A stretch of 64,000 bases of DNA, from positions 2,294,001 to 2,358,000 of the forward strand of contig NZ_CP013387.1 in assembly GCF_001523745.2 (NCBI RefSeq). The letters are read 5' to 3'. How positions within the stretch are numbered: the first letter of the stretch is position 1; each line of letters begins with the position of its first letter. Under the pieces are notes generated by a model that did no database searches, was not told where the DNA came from, and saw only the letters and a program-made list of their open reading frames with translations. The position numbers and the translations under genes are program-made. This stretch comes from Burkholderia mayonis (GTDB taxonomy: Bacteria; Pseudomonadota; Gammaproteobacteria; Burkholderiales; Burkholderiaceae). This document shows positions 9,194 through 17,187 of the stretch, in pieces.

Positions 9194-10867
9194 GTGCCGG
9201 ACAGCCTCGCCCGCCGCAGCCGGTCGCGGCGCCACCCGACCGGCGTCGTCGCGGCCGCGGCGCGCGCGCTCGTCGTGTGCGCGGCGCTCGGGCTCGGGCT
9301 CGGGCTTGCCGGCTGCGCGACGCATCCGCCCGCCACCGCGCTCGACCGCACGGTCTCTCACGCGCTGCCGCCCGATACGTCGACGCCGCTCGCCGACGCG
9401 CTCGCCGCACCGGAGCGCGCGCATCCGGGCGAGTCCGGCTTTCTCGTGCTGCCGCGCGGCGACGAGGCGCTGCAGATGCGCATCGCGGTCGCGCGCGCGG
9501 CGACGAAGACGCTCGACATCCAGTACTACATCGCCGCCGAGGACACGACGGGCAAGCTGCTGCTCGGCGCCGCGCTCTACGCGGCCGACCGCGGCGTGCG
9601 CGTGCGGATGCTCGTCGACGACCTGAACTTCAAGGATGTCGACCGCCTGATGGCGGCGCTCGACGCGCACGCGAACCTCGAGGTGCGCGTGTTCAATCCG
9701 TTCGGCGCGGCGCGCCGGGGGATGTTCGCGCGCACCACGAATCTCTTCACGCGGATCGACAATTTCACGCGCCGGATGCACAACAAGGCGATGATCGCGG
9801 ACAACCAGATCGCGATCGTCGGCGGCCGCAATCTCGGCGACGAATACTTCAACGCGAGTCCGACGCTGCAATTCCGCGATCTCGACGTGCTCGCGGCGGG
9901 CCCCGTCACGCACGACGTCTCCGCGAGCTTCGACGCGTACTGGTCGAGCGCGCTCACGTATCCGCTGCCAGTGCTGAACCGGCAGCGCTACGACGCGAAG
10001 GATCTGGATGCGGCGCGCGACGCGCTGCGTGCGCACTGGCGCGCGAACGCGATGCCGTACAACGCGAAGCCGTTGAACGCGACGCCGCTGTCCGCGCAGA
10101 TCGCGCGCGACGAGCTCGGCCTCGTCTGGGCGCCGGCGGAGTTCACAGCCGATTCGCCCGACAAGATCACCGCGCCCGACGACAGCTACAAGAGCCCGCC
10201 GATGCAGCGGCTCATCGCGCTGACGCGCGACGCGCAGCGCGAATTCCTCGTGCTGTCGCCATATTTCGTGCCGCACCAGGCGGGCGTGAAGGCGCTCGGC
10301 CAGCTCACCGCGCGCGGCGTGCGCGTCGCCATCCTGACGAATTCGCTCGCCTCGACCGACGCGGTCGCCGTGCAAGCGGGCTACGCGCCGTATCGCGTGC
10401 CGATGCTGCGACACGGCATCGAGCTGTACGAATACAAGCCGGATCAGGGGCGGACGCGCATCGGCATGCTCGGCTCGCGCTCGCGCGCGAGCCTGCATGC
10501 GAAGGCGTACGTGATCGATCGGAAGATTCTCGTGATCGGCTCGATGAACCTCGATCCGCGCTCCGCGCACCTGAACACGGAGCTCGCGCTCGTGATTCAC
10601 AGCCCGCGGCTCGCGAAAGAAGTCGCCGACCTGTTCGACGCGGTGACGAAGCCGACCATCAGCTATCGCGTGACGCTCGCGTCCGATACGCCGGACGCGC
10701 CCGGCGCGGTGCAGACGGCGGGCGCGAGCACGGCCGCGTGGCCGCTCGTGTGGACCGAAGTCGCCGACGGCCGCGTGCGCACGTACGGCGTCGATCCGAA
10801 CGCGGGCTTCTATCGCAACCTGCTCGCGGGACTGTGTCTGTTGCTGCCGATCGACGATCAGCTTTGA
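9194..10867 (+). CDS. Phospholipase D-family lipoprotein (cardiolipin synthase C-like)
   Basis: The protein has 557 residues from a GTG start placed by a good upstream GAAGGAG at 9178-9184. It begins with a positively charged segment, a hydrophobic stretch and a lipobox LAGC (Cys41), so it is probably an outer-membrane or periplasm-facing lipoprotein. Two HKD motifs are present: MHNKAMIADN (H196, K198, D203) and LHAKAYVIDR in the C-terminal half, the pair forming the phosphatidyltransferase site. The spacing matches bacterial ClsC, which makes cardiolipin from phosphatidylglycerol and phosphatidylethanolamine. No ymdB-like partner is adjacent. It ends just before a strong GC hairpin shared with the convergent HIT gene. 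Confidence 0.87.
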   Translation: MPDSLARRSRSRRHPTGVVAAAARALVVCAALGLGLGLAGCATHPPATALDRTVSHALPPDTSTPLADALAAPERAHPGESGFLVLPRGDEALQMRIAVARAATKTLDIQYYIAAEDTTGKLLLGAALYAADRGVRVRMLVDDLNFKDVDRLMAALDAHANLEVRVFNPFGAARRGMFARTTNLFTRIDNFTRRMHNKAMIADNQIAIVGGRNLGDEYFNASPTLQFRDLDVLAAGPVTHDVSASFDAYWSSALTYPLPVLNRQRYDAKDLDAARDALRAHWRANAMPYNAKPLNATPLSAQIARDELGLVWAPAEFTADSPDKITAPDDSYKSPPMQRLIALTRDAQREFLVLSPYFVPHQAGVKALGQLTARGVRVAILTNSLASTDAVAVQAGYAPYRVPMLRHGIELYEYKPDQGRTRIGMLGSRSRASLHAKAYVIDRKILVIGSMNLDPRSAHLNTELALVIHSPRLAKEVADLFDAVTKPTISYRVTLASDTPDAPGAVQTAGASTAAWPLVWTEVADGRVRTYGVDPNAGFYRNLLAGLCLLLPIDDQL

Positions 10868-10872
10868 TGCGC

Positions 10873-10893
10873 GGCGCGGCGTCACGCCGCGCC
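10873..10893. terminator. GC-rich hairpin between convergent genes
   Basis: Nine-base arms GGCGCGGCG and CGCCGCGCC flank a TCA loop, 5 bp after the phospholipase D stop and 21 bp before the HIT-gene stop on the other strand. There is no U-tract on either side, so it may act as an mRNA 3'-end stabiliser or a weak bidirectional terminator. Confidence 0.45.
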
Positions 10894-10914
10894 TGCGTGC
10901 GGTATTCGTTGCGT

Positions 10915-11331
10915 TTACAGCGCCGCGCGAATCCTCTGAGCCAGCGCCTCGAGCTCCGCCGCGTCGGCCATCTCGCGCGCGTGCATCTTCAGCGGCTCGT
11001 CGGCCCAGCGCGGGATCACGTGGAAATGCACGTGCGGCACCGTCTGGCCCGCCGCCGCGCCGTTGAACTGGCCGATGAAGAGCCCTTCCGGCTCGAGCGT
11101 CCGGCGCAATGCGAGCGCGACGCGCTTCACCATCTTCATCGATTCGGCTGCGGCCGCCTCGGACAGCTCGTAGAACGTCTCCGCCGCCTCCTTCGGCACG
11201 ACGAGCGCGTGGCCCTTCGATTGCGGCATGATGTCCATGAACGCGAGCGTCGTGTCCGTTTCGCACAGGCGGATGCACGGCACTTCGCCGCGCAGGATCT
11301 TCGCAAAAATGTTCGATTGATCGTAGGCCAT
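10915..11331 (-). CDS. HIT family nucleotide hydrolase/transferase
   Basis: This is a 138-residue single-domain histidine-triad protein with the defining HVHFHV motif (H100, H102, H104) near the C-terminus and the N-terminal SNIFAKILRGEVPC block of the Hint/HinT branch. These enzymes hydrolyse nucleoside phosphoramidates such as AMP-lysine. The ATG at 11331 is preceded by GGGAGA; a TTG one codon upstream is less likely. It lies downstream of the anthranilate genes on the same strand as them, but in the gap left by andAa (11506), so it probably has its own promoter. Confidence 0.9.
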   Translation of the reverse strand: MAYDQSNIFAKILRGEVPCIRLCETDTTLAFMDIMPQSKGHALVVPKEAAETFYELSEAAAAESMKMVKRVALALRRTLEPEGLFIGQFNGAAAGQTVPHVHFHVIPRWADEPLKMHAREMADAAELEALAQRIRAAL

Positions 11332-11505
11332 CAAAGTCTCCCGGCTCGCGAGCCTGTCTGTCGGATGTTCGTCAACACGCGATTCTTACCGGTCGTGCGC
11401 GATCGTGCAAGCGATCCCGCACGCGAATGCACACGCGCGCAAGCGTCGGCCGCTTGCGCGCGTGTGCCGGCGTCGATCCGGGAGCGATATGTCACGCGCC
11501 GGATG

Positions 11506-12744
11506 CTAGGCGCTGCGCGGCAGCATCGACCGCAGCGCGACGGACGGGTCCGCGAGACGCACGGGATCGAGCGCGACGTTCGCCGTCATCAACCGCCGGC
11601 ACGCGGCGATCTCTCGCCCCGCGTTGACGGCCGCAGCTGCTTCGAGCCCGCCGCGCGCATTCAGCGCGAACACGCAGAACGCGCCGTCGTCCGGCGACCC
11701 TCGCACGACGAGCGTCTGCTCGCCGCCGAAGAGGCCGAGCGTCTGCAGATTGCAGTCGTACTGATCGGACCACAGCCACGGCCATTCCGCATAGGTTTCG
11801 CTGCCGCCGAGCATGTTCGCCGCCGCGACGGCCGGCTGGTTCTCCGCGACCTGCCACGATTCGATCCGCACGCGGCGGCCGACGAGCGGATTGAAATGCC
11901 GCGTGACCTCGCCCGCCGCGAAGATCGCCGGATCGGCGGTGCGGCACATCTCGTCGACGCATACGCCGTTGTCGACGTCGAGACCCGCCGCCTGCGCGAG
12001 CTCGACGTTCGGCACGACGCCGATGCCGGCCACGACGACGTCGGCTTCGACGTCGCCCGCGCTCGTCTCGACGACGACCGCGCCGTCCGCGCCGCGTCGA
12101 ATCCGCCCGGGCAGTGCGGCGAGCCGCACGTCGACGCCGCGCCGCGTATGCAGCGCGAGCGCGAACGTGCCGATGATTTCCGGCATCCCGCGCTGAAGCA
12201 GGCGTGGCGCGGGGTCGACGAGCGTCGCGCGGCAGCCGAGCCGCACCGCCGACGCGGCGACTTCCAGCCCGATGAAGCCGCCGCCCAGCACCGCGACGCG
12301 CTTGCCGGGCGCGAGCGCCGCGCGCAATGCGCGGGCATCGGCAACGGTGCGCACGTAATGAACCGGCACGTCCGCGTCGACCGGGCCGGCGAAACGCCGC
12401 ACGCGCGAGCCGGTCGCGATCAGCAGACGCGCGTAGCCGACGCGCGTGCCGTCGCTCAAGCACACCCGCTGCTCGGTGCGCTCGATCGCATCGACGCGCA
12501 CGCCGAGCCGCAGCGCGATGTCGCGCTCGCGATACCACGCGGCGTCGCGCACGAACGCGCGGCGCTCGCCTTCGTCGCCGCCGACGAGCGCGTCCTTCGA
12601 CAGCACCGGCCGGTCGTACGGCAGCTCGGGCTCCGCGCCGATCATCACGATTCGCGCGGCCGGATCGCGTTCGCGCAGCGTCTCGGCCGCGCGGCGCGCC
12701 GCGTGCCCGCCGCCCGCGATCAGATACGGATCAGCCGTCGACAT
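11506..12744 (-). CDS. andAa: Anthranilate 1,2-dioxygenase, ferredoxin reductase component AndAa
   Basis: The 412-residue flavoprotein passes electrons from NADH to the Rieske ferredoxin. It has an N-terminal FAD-binding GGGHAA motif, a central NAD-binding VAVLGGGFIGLEVA motif, the FAD-contacting VEADVVVAGIGVVPN and FAAGEVTR segments, and the C-terminal reductase domain of the BphA4/rhodocoxin-reductase type. Its start overlaps the end of the ferredoxin gene by 14 bp, placing it last in the order large subunit, small subunit, ferredoxin, reductase. That order is known for the three-component anthranilate dioxygenase of Burkholderia cepacia DBO1, which supports the name. Confidence 0.87.
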   Translation of the reverse strand: MSTADPYLIAGGGHAARRAAETLRERDPAARIVMIGAEPELPYDRPVLSKDALVGGDEGERRAFVRDAAWYRERDIALRLGVRVDAIERTEQRVCLSDGTRVGYARLLIATGSRVRRFAGPVDADVPVHYVRTVADARALRAALAPGKRVAVLGGGFIGLEVAASAVRLGCRATLVDPAPRLLQRGMPEIIGTFALALHTRRGVDVRLAALPGRIRRGADGAVVVETSAGDVEADVVVAGIGVVPNVELAQAAGLDVDNGVCVDEMCRTADPAIFAAGEVTRHFNPLVGRRVRIESWQVAENQPAVAAANMLGGSETYAEWPWLWSDQYDCNLQTLGLFGGEQTLVVRGSPDDGAFCVFALNARGGLEAAAAVNAGREIAACRRLMTANVALDPVRLADPSVALRSMLPRSA

Positions 12745-13060
12745 GGATCTCGACCTGTCCGTCGACGATGCGGATCGGATACGCGCGCACGGGCTCCGTC
12801 ACGGGCGCGCATTTCGGCGCGCCCGTGCGGATGTCGAAGAGCCCCTGATGCAGCGGGCATTCGACGCAGCCGTCCTCGATGAAGCCTTCGGACAGCCGCG
12901 CATGTCCGTGCGTGCACAGGTCGTGCAGCGCGAACACGTCGTCGCCGATCCGGAACACCGCGACCGGCCGGCTGCCGACGACGCGCGCGGCCGGCTCATC
13001 TTCCGTGAATTCATCGAGCGCGCCGAGCGGATGCCACGCGGCGACGGTTTCGTTACGCAT
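12731..13060 (-). CDS. andAb: Anthranilate 1,2-dioxygenase Rieske ferredoxin AndAb
   Basis: This 109-residue ferredoxin carries the Rieske [2Fe-2S] ligands C49-x-H51 (CTHGH) and C68-x2-H71 (CPLHQ). The small size and lack of a membrane anchor match ferredoxins of multicomponent dioxygenases, where it shuttles electrons between the reductase AndAa and the terminal oxygenase AndAcAd. It begins 20 bp after the small-subunit stop, and its own 3' end overlaps the reductase start, so translation of the two is probably coupled. Confidence 0.9.
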   Translation of the reverse strand: MRNETVAAWHPLGALDEFTEDEPAARVVGSRPVAVFRIGDDVFALHDLCTHGHARLSEGFIEDGCVECPLHQGLFDIRTGAPKCAPVTEPVRAYPIRIVDGQVEIHVDG

Positions 13061-13080
13061 GCTTCGAACTCCTTGTCAGA

Positions 13081-13566
13081 TCAGATCGGCGTCGCGAGCA
13101 GCGTCTGCACGCGCGACGTGTCGTAGATCACGCGCTTCTTCCGGTAGCGCAGCCCGTCGGCCGTGCGCACGACCGTGTCGTAATACTTGCCCGCCTGGTA
13201 CACGCTCGATTCGCCGTCGCTGCGCGTCTGCACGACGACGTAGCTGCTCTCCGTCTCGATCTCGCCGTCCTCCGCGCCGACGATCGCGAGTCCGGACGTC
13301 ATGTGCCGATACGTGTGCGCTTCGAAGATGTTCGCGTGGCGCAGCGACACGACGCGGTCGCGCAACATCCGCCGGTTCGTGCAATGGACGATGCCGATCG
13401 GCAAGCCCATGTCCGCGTTTTCCTTCGGGACGATTTCGTACAGACAATCTTCGGTGAAAAGCTCCGGCCAACGTTCGAGCCGGTCGTTGTCGAGATGGCT
13501 GATGTAGCGGTCCTGCAGCATGTGCAGCTCGAACCACACGCGCATGTCGTCGGTGATGTCGGTCAT
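13081..13566 (-). CDS. andAd: Anthranilate 1,2-dioxygenase small (beta) subunit AndAd
   Basis: The 161-residue protein is a ring-hydroxylating dioxygenase beta subunit with the cystatin-like fold. Conserved segments include LQDRYISHLDNDRLERWPELF near the N-terminus, NRRMLRDRVVSLRHANIFEAHTYRHM in the middle, and GKYYDTVV near the C-terminus. It forms the structural half of the terminal oxygenase with AndAc. The start (MTDITDDMRVWFEL) follows GGGAGA and lies 14 bp after the large-subunit stop. Confidence 0.9.
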   Translation of the reverse strand: MTDITDDMRVWFELHMLQDRYISHLDNDRLERWPELFTEDCLYEIVPKENADMGLPIGIVHCTNRRMLRDRVVSLRHANIFEAHTYRHMTSGLAIVGAEDGEIETESSYVVVQTRSDGESSVYQAGKYYDTVVRTADGLRYRKKRVIYDTSRVQTLLATPI

Positions 13567-13580
13567 GTTCGTCTCCCGCT

Positions 13581-14858
13581 TCAATAGCCCATCAGCTTCT
13601 GGTAGCCGACCCAGAACTTGCGGATCAGGCTCTCGGTGATCGCCGTGTCCTCCTGGTCGGGATTGCCGCGCGACATCTCGATCACCGATGCCGCGTCCGC
13701 GTCGCGCACGGTGCCGCGCTGGACGAGCTCGGTCGCCTCGGTGTCCTCCATCGAGATGTAGCCCGCGGGCCCGACGAGGTTCGCCTGCTTGATCCGCAGC
13801 TCGCGCAGCTCGGGCGTGTCGTCCGCGTAACCGAAGAAGTGGAAGACCAGCTCGAAGTTCTTCGGCCCCTTCGGCAGCAGTTGCCGCGCGACGAGCGTGT
13901 TGTGGATCTGCTGGATCACGAGCTGAGGGAAGATCGGCTGGATGTGGTTCGTCGTGTCCTCGTCGTACTCGGACACGAGGCCGAGGATCGATTCGTCCTC
14001 GAGCGCGAAACCTTCGTCGAACGAACGGATGTTCTGCTGCTTGTATGCGCTCGCGGTGTCCGCGTCCTCGCGCGTCTTCGTCATCGTGATGATGCTGTGC
14101 AGCCCGTGCGTCGCGTCCGGAATCGAGCGCGCCTTCATCCCGACGCGGAAGATGTTGAACGTCGTATGGAACAGATGCAGCATGCTCGCGTGATACGGAT
14201 CCTTCACGTTCTCGAAATACAGCTTCCAGTTCGACTTCGAATACTGGCGCGTGCAGCCGAGATACTCGATCGGCTTGTGAAAGATCCGCTCGATCCACGG
14301 CCGCATCTGCGGGCCGAGATAGTCGGGCAGCGGCGCGACGTCGTCGCTGAACGTCGCGAACACGAGGCCCTGGTAGCTGTCGACGCGCAGCTTGCGCAGC
14401 CCGTGATGCGTCGGATCGAAGTCCGCGGGCATTCCAGACATGCCCTTCTGGCCGCGCCTGAACGGCACGCCGAGCAGGTTGCCCTGGCTGTCGAAGCTCC
14501 ACTGGTGGTACACGCACGTATGCGAGCTCGCGTTGCCGCGCGCCTTGCGGCACACCTGCGCGCCGCGGTGCGCGCAGCGGTTCACCCACGCGGCGAGCGC
14601 GCCGTCCTCGCCGCGCGTGACGACGACGGGCGTGTCGCCGACGAACGTGCTCTTGAAGTCGCCCGGATTCGGAATCTCCGCTTCGAGCGCGACGAAATTC
14701 CATGTCGGACCGCGAAAGATCCGCTCCTGCTCGCGGTCGTACACCGCCTGCGAGCTGAACACCTTGTACGGCACGCGCGAGCCGTCATCGCGCGGGAATC
14801 GCACGTCGGACGAATCGGTGCGATTGATCAGCGATACTGGCGATTCGGTCAGTTCCAT
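13581..14858 (-). CDS. andAc: Anthranilate 1,2-dioxygenase large (alpha) subunit AndAc
   Basis: At 425 residues it is a Rieske non-haem iron oxygenase. The Rieske ligands are C95-x-H97 (CAHRGA) and C115-x2-H118 (CVYHQW). The mononuclear iron site follows in ENVKDPYHASMLHLFH, with H223 and H228 as ligands and D220 as the electron-bridging aspartate. It converts anthranilate to catechol with loss of ammonia and CO2. Substrate is assigned from gene order (Ac-Ad-Ab-Aa) and the divergent AraC regulator, the arrangement in B. cepacia DBO1; salicylate-5-hydroxylase-like oxygenases are the main alternative. A CAGGAG ribosome binding site precedes the start, and three tandem hairpin repeats sit immediately upstream. 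Confidence 0.88.
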   Translation of the reverse strand: MELTESPVSLINRTDSSDVRFPRDDGSRVPYKVFSSQAVYDREQERIFRGPTWNFVALEAEIPNPGDFKSTFVGDTPVVVTRGEDGALAAWVNRCAHRGAQVCRKARGNASSHTCVYHQWSFDSQGNLLGVPFRRGQKGMSGMPADFDPTHHGLRKLRVDSYQGLVFATFSDDVAPLPDYLGPQMRPWIERIFHKPIEYLGCTRQYSKSNWKLYFENVKDPYHASMLHLFHTTFNIFRVGMKARSIPDATHGLHSIITMTKTREDADTASAYKQQNIRSFDEGFALEDESILGLVSEYDEDTTNHIQPIFPQLVIQQIHNTLVARQLLPKGPKNFELVFHFFGYADDTPELRELRIKQANLVGPAGYISMEDTEATELVQRGTVRDADAASVIEMSRGNPDQEDTAITESLIRKFWVGYQKLMGY

Positions 14859-14870
14859 CGTTGTCTCCTG

Positions 14871-15013
14871 TCGATCGGAGTTAGCGCTTCAGCGCTTACT
14901 CCGATCCCATGCAAAGCTATCGATCGGAGTTAGCGCTTCAGCGCTTACTCCGATCCCATGCAAAGCTGTCGATCGGAGTTAGCGCTTCAGCGCTTACGCC
15001 GATCCCATGCAAG
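14871..15013. repeat. Three tandem 49-bp hairpin repeats (REP-like)
   Basis: Copies start at 14871, 14920 and 14969 (49-bp period). Each holds an inverted repeat with arms GATCGGAGTTAGCGCT and AGCGCTTACTCCGATC around a TC loop, with one mismatch, then CCCATGCAAAG. The third copy has T-to-G in the right arm (TACGCC). The array lies in the andAc/andR spacer, starting about 12 bp upstream of the andAc start codon, so an andAc mRNA begun beyond it would have up to three stable leader hairpins. Confidence 0.9.
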
Positions 15014-15070
15014 ATGCTTGCGGTTGAGGCGGTCGACAATCCGCCTGACGGGACTGATTTTTGAAACGCT

Positions 15071-15134
15071 AAAATCCGCCGTCTATCCGGAAAGTGCGGT
15101 TGCGGCGGCGCAGTATCCACTTCCGGCGGATTTT
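15071..15134. promoter_or_regulatory. Widely spaced 11-bp perfect inverted repeat in the andAc/andR spacer
   Basis: AAAATCCGCCG at 15071-15081 is matched by CGGCGGATTTT at 15124-15134, with 42 bp between. It sits in the divergent regulatory region between andAc and andR, beyond the tandem hairpins, and may be a paired operator or a looping site. AraC-family regulators usually bind direct repeats, so a second regulator is possible. Confidence 0.4.
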
Positions 15135-15219
15135 GTGCGCTACGATGCGCGCATCAGACATGCCATCCGGCCGACGAGCGATATTCAGGACGCCGGCGCT
15201 TTGTGCGAGGCAGACGATC

Positions 15220-16185
15220 ATGCCCCCGACCCCATTCGATCCGCTCGCGCTGCGCGAGCACCGGCTGTTCGAATCGCGCGATCTCGACGAGACGCGCGAG
15301 CGGATCTCGCGCGTGATGCAGCCGCACGCGCTGCTGCCGGACGGCACGCGGCACGGGCCGTCACATATGGATTTCGTGCGGCTCGGCGGGCTCGGAATCG
15401 GAACCATCGCGTTCGGCGACGCGATGCAGGTGCGCGTCGACGCGGTCGACGGCTATCACTTGCTGATGTTTTGTCTGACGGGTTGCGCGCAGGTCCGCAC
15501 GATGGGGCGCGCGTTCGACGTCGATGGCCACACGGGCGTGCTGTGCCCGCCCGGCGAGCCGTTCGCCGCGCACCTTTCCCGCGATTGCGAGCAGTTCGTC
15601 CTCCGTATCGATGCCGCGACGCTCGCCGCGCACATCGGCGATGCGGCGGCGTCGCTCGATCCGGTGATCGGCGTCGACGATTCGGCGCTGAGCGCGTGGA
15701 TGCAGCAGCTGAAGCTCGTCGCGCGCTCGCCCGAACTGCTCGCGAGCGCAAGCGCGAACCCGCGCGTCGCGGCGAGGCTCGAGCAATTGCTGCTCGACCT
15801 GCTGATCGACGGCCATCCGCCCGCCGCCGCGCCCGTGCGGCGCGCCGACCCGGCGCCGGGCTTCGTGCGGCGCGCGCAGGAATTCATCGACACCCAATTC
15901 GCGCAGCCGTTGCAGCTCGCGGATATCGCGCAAGCGGCGGGCGTGCCCGAACGCACGCTGCGCGACGGCTTCCTGCAGTTTCGCGGAATGAGCCCGATGC
16001 AGTACCTGCGCAAGATGCGGCTCGATCATGCGCGCGAGTTGCTGCGCGCGGCGGCGCCCGACCGGCGGATCGCCGAGATCGCGCTCGACTGCGGCTTCGC
16101 GCACCTCGGCCGCTTCGCGATCGCGTACCGCGAGCGGTTCGGCGAGCTGCCGTCCTCGACGCTCGCCGGCCAGCGCGACGCTTGA
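15220..16185 (+). CDS. andR: AraC/XylS-family regulator of anthranilate catabolism AndR
   Basis: The 321-residue regulator has an N-terminal cupin-like sensing domain of the AraC_binding_2 type (about 1-190) and a C-terminal AraC double helix-turn-helix (about 215-315; [20 protein letters not shown], then [21 protein letters not shown]). It is divergent from andAc, the position of andR in B. cepacia DBO1, and probably activates andAcAdAbAa in response to anthranilate. I start it at [14 protein letters not shown]; the frame stays open 42 codons further, but that part is arginine-rich and overlaps the inverted repeat in the spacer. Confidence 0.83.
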   Translation: MPPTPFDPLALREHRLFESRDLDETRERISRVMQPHALLPDGTRHGPSHMDFVRLGGLGIGTIAFGDAMQVRVDAVDGYHLLMFCLTGCAQVRTMGRAFDVDGHTGVLCPPGEPFAAHLSRDCEQFVLRIDAATLAAHIGDAAASLDPVIGVDDSALSAWMQQLKLVARSPELLASASANPRVAARLEQLLLDLLIDGHPPAAAPVRRADPAPGFVRRAQEFIDTQFAQPLQLADIAQAAGVPERTLRDGFLQFRGMSPMQYLRKMRLDHARELLRAAAPDRRIAEIALDCGFAHLGRFAIAYRERFGELPSSTLAGQRDA

Positions 16186-16210
16186 GCCGGCCCGCGCTCC
16201 GCGCGCGGCG

Positions 16211-17098
16211 TCAGCGGCCCGCCATCAGTTCGCGCGCGAGCGAGCAGAACAGCGTGGTCGCGCGGCTTGCGTCGTGCAGCCGCCGGCTCAGGATGATCGG
16301 CGACGTCGCGACGGGCTCCGGCAGCGGCCGGTAGACGACGCCCTTCACTCTCACCCCTTCGACGCTCTCCGGCACGAGCGACACCCCGACCTGCGCGGCG
16401 ACGAGGCCGAGCGCCGTCTGCAGCTCGCGCACCTCGTGCACCGCCGCGGGCGCGAGGCCGCCGTCGCGCAGCGCGGACAACTGCTGATCGGCGAAGCTCG
16501 GCCGCGGCGTACTCGGGTAAACGATCAGCGTCTGCGCGGCGATCTCCGCGAGCGAGAGCGGCGCGCCGGGCGCGGCGAGCGGATGCCCGTCCGGCAGCGC
16601 CGCGATCAGCCGCTCTTCGACGAGCACCTCGCGCACGAGCTGGTCGTCGTCGAAGCGCAGCCGGCCGAAGCCGATGTCGATCCGGCCGCCTTTCAGCGCG
16701 CCGAGCTGCTCGAGCGTGAACATTTCGTTCAGCGACAGCTCGACCGCCGGCGCGGCCTCGCGGAACGCGCGGATCACGTCGGGCAGCGCGCCGTACAGCG
16801 TCGACGGCACGAAGCCGATCACGATCCGCTCTGCCGCCTGCGCGAGCCGGCGCGTGAGCGGCGCGAGCTCGTCGGCCTGCTCGAGCACGCGCCGCGCCTG
16901 AGCGTAGAACACCCGCCCTGCATCGGTCAGCTTCAGCGGCCGCGCGCCGCGCTCGAAGAGCGGCAGGCCGATCTCGTCCTCGATCAGCTGCAGTTGGCGG
17001 CTCAACGGCGGCTGCGTCATGTGCAGCCGTTCCGCGGCGCGCGTGATGTTCATTTCCTCGGCCACCGCGATGAAATACCGGAGCTGACGCAGTTCCAT
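16211..17098 (-). CDS. catR: LysR-type regulator of catechol degradation CatR
   Basis: The 295-residue LysR regulator begins MELRQLRYFIAVAEEMNITRAAERLH, the winged-helix DNA-binding domain of the CatR/BenM/CatM group. The effector domain carries the signature GFVPSTLYGALPDVIRAFR and the PSTPRPSFADQ segment typical of muconate-sensing members. It is divergent from catB, 89 bp between starts, and should activate catBAC when cis,cis-muconate is bound. A perfect ATAC-N7-GTAT box lies against its start. It is a clear paralogue of the benM product at 28.5-29.4 kb. Confidence 0.87.
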   Translation of the reverse strand: MELRQLRYFIAVAEEMNITRAAERLHMTQPPLSRQLQLIEDEIGLPLFERGARPLKLTDAGRVFYAQARRVLEQADELAPLTRRLAQAAERIVIGFVPSTLYGALPDVIRAFREAAPAVELSLNEMFTLEQLGALKGGRIDIGFGRLRFDDDQLVREVLVEERLIAALPDGHPLAAPGAPLSLAEIAAQTLIVYPSTPRPSFADQQLSALRDGGLAPAAVHEVRELQTALGLVAAQVGVSLVPESVEGVRVKGVVYRPLPEPVATSPIILSRRLHDASRATTLFCSLARELMAGR

Positions 17099-17100
17099 GC

Positions 17101-17115
17101 ATACCTCGAAAGTAT
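17101..17115. promoter_or_regulatory. LysR (CatR/BenM-type) binding site ATAC-N7-GTAT
   Basis: A perfect dyad ATAC-CTCGAAA-GTAT, the recognition sequence known for CatM/BenM-type regulators, lies 2 bp upstream of the catR start and 73 bp upstream of the catB start. This suits both catR autorepression (it overlaps the catR ribosome binding site) and activation of catB. Confidence 0.75.
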
Positions 17116-17187
17116 GGAAGTAGTCGGAATGGGTGTTGGACGCCGTCGCGCGTTTGTTTCTACCATGTGCGCGACAGGAGGATTTCG

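Noticed and set aside
9094..12882. A 1262-codon open frame on the plus strand across the phospholipase D, HIT and AndAa genes
   Set aside because: Arginine-rich antisense or out-of-frame read-through caused by high GC; no family resemblance, and it crosses three well-supported genes.
14440..14982. Short proteins encoded through the 49-bp repeats (ending TPIPCKAVDRS-like)
   Set aside because: The peptide is only the translated repeat unit; such tiny proteins appear in annotations wherever the repeat occurs.
14871..15013. CRISPR array
   Set aside because: Repeats are directly adjacent with no unique spacers, and no cas genes are present.
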